From assembly GCA_015711855.1 (NCBI GenBank), contig JACVJF010000008.1:1-53728 (forward strand): a stretch of 53,728 nucleotides of DNA. Reading direction: 5' to 3'. Below, one piece after another: positions 50,786-53,728 of the stretch; the first letter of the stretch is position 1, and each line of letters begins with the position of its first letter. The notes under the pieces are model-generated. The model searched no databases, was not told the origin of the DNA, and saw only the letters and a program-made list of their open reading frames with translations. This DNA is from Candidatus Solincola quzhuomuensis (GTDB lineage Bacteria > Actinomycetota > Geothermincolia > Geothermincolales > RBG-13-55-18). A program made the translations under genes and the position numbers.

Positions 50786-51583
50786 ATGGAGAGGATCGCT
50801 TTACTCGGGGGCGGAAAGATGGCCGAGGCCATCATCCGGAGGTTGATATCTTCCGGTTGGTGCCGGGGCGAGGACATGGTGGTCTCCGATATTGAAGGGG
50901 CGCGCCTGGAAGCGCTTAGGGAAAAGTACGGGGTCATGACCACCACCAGGAACGGGGAGGCAGCCGCCAGAGCGGAGTCGCTCATCTTGGCGGTCAAACC
51001 GCAGAACCTGGAGGAGGTCCTCCGCGACATAGCCGGGGTGGTCAAGCCGGGACAGACGGTGATCTCCATCGCCATGGGCAAGACCATTTCCTTCATAGAG
51101 GAGAGGCTTCCCCAGGGGATCCCCGTGATCAGGGTGATGCCCAACAACCCGGCCATGGTGGGCTACGCGGTGTCGGTCCTCAGTTACGGCAAGTACGTCG
51201 GCCAACGTGAGCGCTCCCTGGCCCTGGACATATTTCGCAAGTTGGGGGACGTCCACGAAGTGGAGGAAAAATACCAGGATGCGGTCATGGCCCTTTCCGG
51301 ATGCGGTCCCGCCTATTTCTATCTCATAGCCGATGCCCTGGGCGATGCCGGGGTCAAGCTCGGCCTGGACCGGCGACTGGCGCTTGATCTTGTGGCGGGG
51401 ACCATGCTGGGTGCGGCGATGATGATGCGCGAGTTCCCTGGGGAGCCGTCGCGCCTGAAGGACATGGTCACGTCCCCAGGGGGCTCCACCATAATGGCCC
51501 TGGAGGCGCTGGAGGAAGGGGGGGTGAGGGCGGCCTTTTTCCGGGCCGTGGAGGCGGCCTACCGTCGCGCCAGGGAGGTTTGA
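50786..51583 (+). CDS. proC: Pyrroline-5-carboxylate reductase
   Basis: IALLGGGKMAEAIIRRLI, VKPQNLEEVL, MPNNPAMVGYAVSVL, SGCGPAYFYLIADALGDAGVKLGL. Confidence 0.95.
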   Translation: MERIALLGGGKMAEAIIRRLISSGWCRGEDMVVSDIEGARLEALREKYGVMTTTRNGEAAARAESLILAVKPQNLEEVLRDIAGVVKPGQTVISIAMGKTISFIEERLPQGIPVIRVMPNNPAMVGYAVSVLSYGKYVGQRERSLALDIFRKLGDVHEVEEKYQDAVMALSGCGPAYFYLIADALGDAGVKLGLDRRLALDLVAGTMLGAAMMMREFPGEPSRLKDMVTSPGGSTIMALEALEEGGVRAAFFRAVEAAYRRAREV

Positions 51584-51584
51584 T

Positions 51585-51863
51585 ATGCGCATCCTGGGGG
51601 AGGTGCTGTATTGGATTCTTTTCATCTATACCTGGTTGATAATCTTCAGAGTGATAATAGGATGGCTTCCGGTGCGCTGGCCCGGCGGATTGCGCCCGCT
51701 TGTGGTTCTGGTGTACGACCTCACCGAACCGGTTTTGTCCCCCCTGCGAAGGGTTATGCCCACCTTGCGTTTGAGCCCGGAGATAGGTCTGGACCTCTCC
51801 CCGGTGGTGGCCATCGTCGTGCTTTCCTTCCTGCAATGGTTGGTGAAGCTCCTTTTTTATTAG
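51585..51863 (+). CDS. yggT: YggT family membrane protein
   Basis: ILFIYTWLIIFRVIIGWLPVR...YDLTEPVLSPLRRVMPTLRLSPEIGLDLSPVVAIVVLSFLQ. Confidence 0.93.
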   Translation: MRILGEVLYWILFIYTWLIIFRVIIGWLPVRWPGGLRPLVVLVYDLTEPVLSPLRRVMPTLRLSPEIGLDLSPVVAIVVLSFLQWLVKLLFY

Positions 51864-51941
51864 TGGTGGGAACCGAAAGGTCTTATACTTTAATGGGCAC
51901 TCGAGAGGATATCATGAGCATGCTGAGGGTAACGGCGAAAA

Positions 51942-52808
51942 ATGACGAAGGAGGCGGTTGAATTGGCTATCGGCCCCATGGACATCCATCATAAGGAATT
52001 CAGCACCGTGCGTGTAGGTGGATACAACAAGGAAGAAGTGGACTCTTTTCTGGATCTGGTAGCGGACGAGCTGGACAGGCTCCTGCACCGCAATCAAGAG
52101 CAGGCCGAACTCATTGAATCGATGCGGGAGAAGGTGAACCAATTCGATTCCATGCAGCAGACCTTACAGAACGCCCTGATCAACGCCCAAAAGAGTGCCG
52201 ACAACATCGTCCAGGAAGCCAAGCTGCAGGCCGAGGCGCAGATAAGGGAGGCGCAGGAGCAGAGCTTGCGCATCCTGGAGGAGGCTAAGGCGGAGAGGGC
52301 CCGGCTGCTGCAGGCTTATTCTGGGCTGAGGGAACAGATCAGGGCTTACCTGGCCACCATAGGAGAGATGCTGGAAAGGAACCAGGCGCTGGTCAGGGAG
52401 TACGAGGCTCGTATCTCCGCCGCGGAAATAGCTGAGGCCCAACCGGCGTCCGCGTCGACTTTTATGGAGGGTACGTCTTCCGCCTACGCCGCACCTACCG
52501 TAGGCGAAGGTCCCTTGGAAAAGCCGCTACCGGAACAACCTGTCGGAAGGCCTGCCCAGCAAACGGGCATCCCGACGCAACAGCCAGAGCCACCCTATTC
52601 GACCCAGCCGACCGTTGTCGGGGCGGAAATCGCTCGACCAGCTTCCGAGACGGTCCCGACTCCAGGACCTGCTGCGGAAGCCGGGCAACCTCGTGAAGCG
52701 AAGGGAAAGCCGGAGGCACCTACGGCTTTTGAGCGGGAGGAGGAGACGCCGGCCCCGGAGAAGAAACCGCCCATGGAGGAGAAGGAAAAACATTTCTTCT
52801 GGGAGTAA
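51942..52808 (+). CDS. divIVA: DivIVA domain-containing cell division protein
   Basis: MDIHHKEFSTVRVGGYNKEEVDSFLDLVADELDRLL, coiled coil, P/E/Q-rich C-terminal tail. Confidence 0.92.
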   Translation: MTKEAVELAIGPMDIHHKEFSTVRVGGYNKEEVDSFLDLVADELDRLLHRNQEQAELIESMREKVNQFDSMQQTLQNALINAQKSADNIVQEAKLQAEAQIREAQEQSLRILEEAKAERARLLQAYSGLREQIRAYLATIGEMLERNQALVREYEARISAAEIAEAQPASASTFMEGTSSAYAAPTVGEGPLEKPLPEQPVGRPAQQTGIPTQQPEPPYSTQPTVVGAEIARPASETVPTPGPAAEAGQPREAKGKPEAPTAFEREEETPAPEKKPPMEEKEKHFFWE

Positions 52809-52830
52809 AGGTAAAGCTCCTCGCGCGCGG

Positions 52831-52859
52831 GCGGGGTGTAATGCCCCGTCTTGCTTTTC
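52831..52859 (+). terminator. Possible terminator downstream of divIVA
   Basis: GCGGGG-TGTAAT-GCCCCGT followed by cttgctttt. Confidence 0.4.
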
Positions 52860-53025
52860 ACCTTGTGTCTTGCTGACGTTAACTACCGCCAAATGTTGAA
52901 AAAAATTTACGAGGTATTTTTTGTCGGGATTTCCAAAAAGCCAGCCTTCGCTCTGGGAAGGACTTCTAAAGGCTACGCAGGGAAGGGTGAATTTACGTGT
53001 ATAAAATAATTAACTATAAAATAGT

Positions 53026-53334
53026 TTAACGGAAACTAATTAAATTATTTAGGATATTCTCAAGGCTCTCCCGGTCGAGGTCTTTGACCAACACCGTCTT
53101 GTGACGAGAGGTAAGGCCGGAAGTAATTTCCAGCCGAGATACGGGGATTCCCAGCTGGTCAGCCAGCACCTTCAGCGCCTCACGGTTGGCCTTTCCTTTC
53201 TCCGGTGGGGAATGCACGGAGACTATCAAACTGTCGTCGAGGACACCAGAGATGCCCTGGCGCGAAGAGGAAGGCCGCAGCCTTATCCTGAGGACCATTC
53301 CCCGCGGTGAAAGATAAAACGGCTCCCTCTCCAC
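53026..53334 (-). CDS. yggU: DUF167 family protein (YggU-like), GTG start
   Basis: MVLRIRLRPSSSRQGISGVLDDSLIVSVHSPPEKGKANREALKVLADQLGIPVSRLEITSGLTSRHKTVLV. Confidence 0.88.
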   Translation of the reverse strand: MEREPFYLSPRGMVLRIRLRPSSSRQGISGVLDDSLIVSVHSPPEKGKANREALKVLADQLGIPVSRLEITSGLTSRHKTVLVKDLDRESLENILNNLISFR

Positions 53335-53439
53335 GCCGCATCCCCTCTCGTACGTCCGGTTATGCGAGATGCTCCGCCTATACGCTCCGCATAAAGTGCC
53401 GTTCCTCGCACCCTTGTTCCATATTATCCAATAAACGCA

Positions 53440-53455
53440 TTTGACGTACGTCAAA
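53440..53455. promoter_or_regulatory. 16-bp perfect palindrome TTTGACGTACGTCAAA, candidate operator between yggU and ileS
   Basis: Sequence equals its own reverse complement; lies in the divergent intergenic region. Confidence 0.5.
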
Positions 53456-53559
53456 GCCCCCATTTCGGGGCGGCGGAAGGGCGTGTTTAGGTTGCGCTAC
53501 CGCCTCCCGGCGTGCTAATAATGGAGCAAAATGACGTGGGGAGACGGAGTGAAAAGCGT

Positions 53560-53728
53560 ATGGATTATCGCCGGACTTTGAACCTGCCCAGGACGGATTT
53601 CCCCATGAAGGCCAACCTGCCCCAGCGGGAGCCGGATATCCAGCGTCTATGGAAGGAGATGGACATCTACAGTCGGGTGCTGGAGAAGACCCGGGGGAAC
53701 ACGTCTTTCATCCTGCACGACGGTCCTC
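53560..53728 (+). CDS. ileS: Isoleucine--tRNA ligase, N-terminal fragment (3' truncated)
   Basis: [56 protein letters not shown]; alternative in-frame ATG at 53521. Confidence 0.95.
   Translation, partial: MDYRRTLNLPRTDFPMKANLPQREPDIQRLWKEMDIYSRVLEKTRGNTSFILHDGP

Noticed and set aside
53461-53560. Possible T-box leader for ileS (and for pheS at 31068-31155)
   Set aside because: I could not find the conserved T-box sequence (AGGGTGGNACCGCG-like) or a specifier-loop arrangement; the leaders look too short.

Overview
This window is a GC-rich, densely packed bacterial chromosome segment made almost entirely of core housekeeping genes. Gene order fits a deep-branching, Actinobacteria-like lineage (inference from synteny only). 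From left to right on the + strand: nusA 3' end, infB, ylxP-like DUF503, rbfA, DHH phosphoesterase (nrnA-like), truB, ribF, rpsO, pnp, M16 peptidase, dapB, ftsK, a 90-aa orphan, rimO, pgsA, cinA, thpR, rpe, an FMN riboswitch with terminator, ribD-ribE-ribBA-ribH, a signalling trio (GAF/HD-GYP, REC-GGDEF-like, 6-TM histidine kinase), infC-rpmI-rplT, SpoU rRNA methyltransferase, pheS-pheT, rpsT (- strand), lepA, hemW, CIRCE-hrcA, dnaJ, rsmE, mtaB, HIT, phoH, 7TM-HD (PgpH-like), ybeY, CNNM/CorC, pgeF, acylphosphatase, mgtC, yggS, sepF, proC, yggT, divIVA, DUF167 (- strand) and ileS 5' end. I saw no tRNA, rRNA, CRISPR array or mobile element. The items most worth a second look are: (1) an exact 107-bp tandem duplication across the truB/ribF junction; (2) a REC-GGDEF protein with a GGDDF signature and Ser at the guanine-specifying Asp position (as in Hypr cGAMP-type GGDEFs), but lacking other catalytic residues, next to an HD-GYP; (3) an infC leader with a strong promoter, an attenuator-like hairpin and a probable ATA start codon; (4) several perfect palindromes in promoter regions (rpsT, yggU/ileS, rpsO leader); and (5) two gene starts that look off by one nucleotide. 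I did not recognise an obviously new multi-gene system. The signalling trio is the best candidate for new biology.
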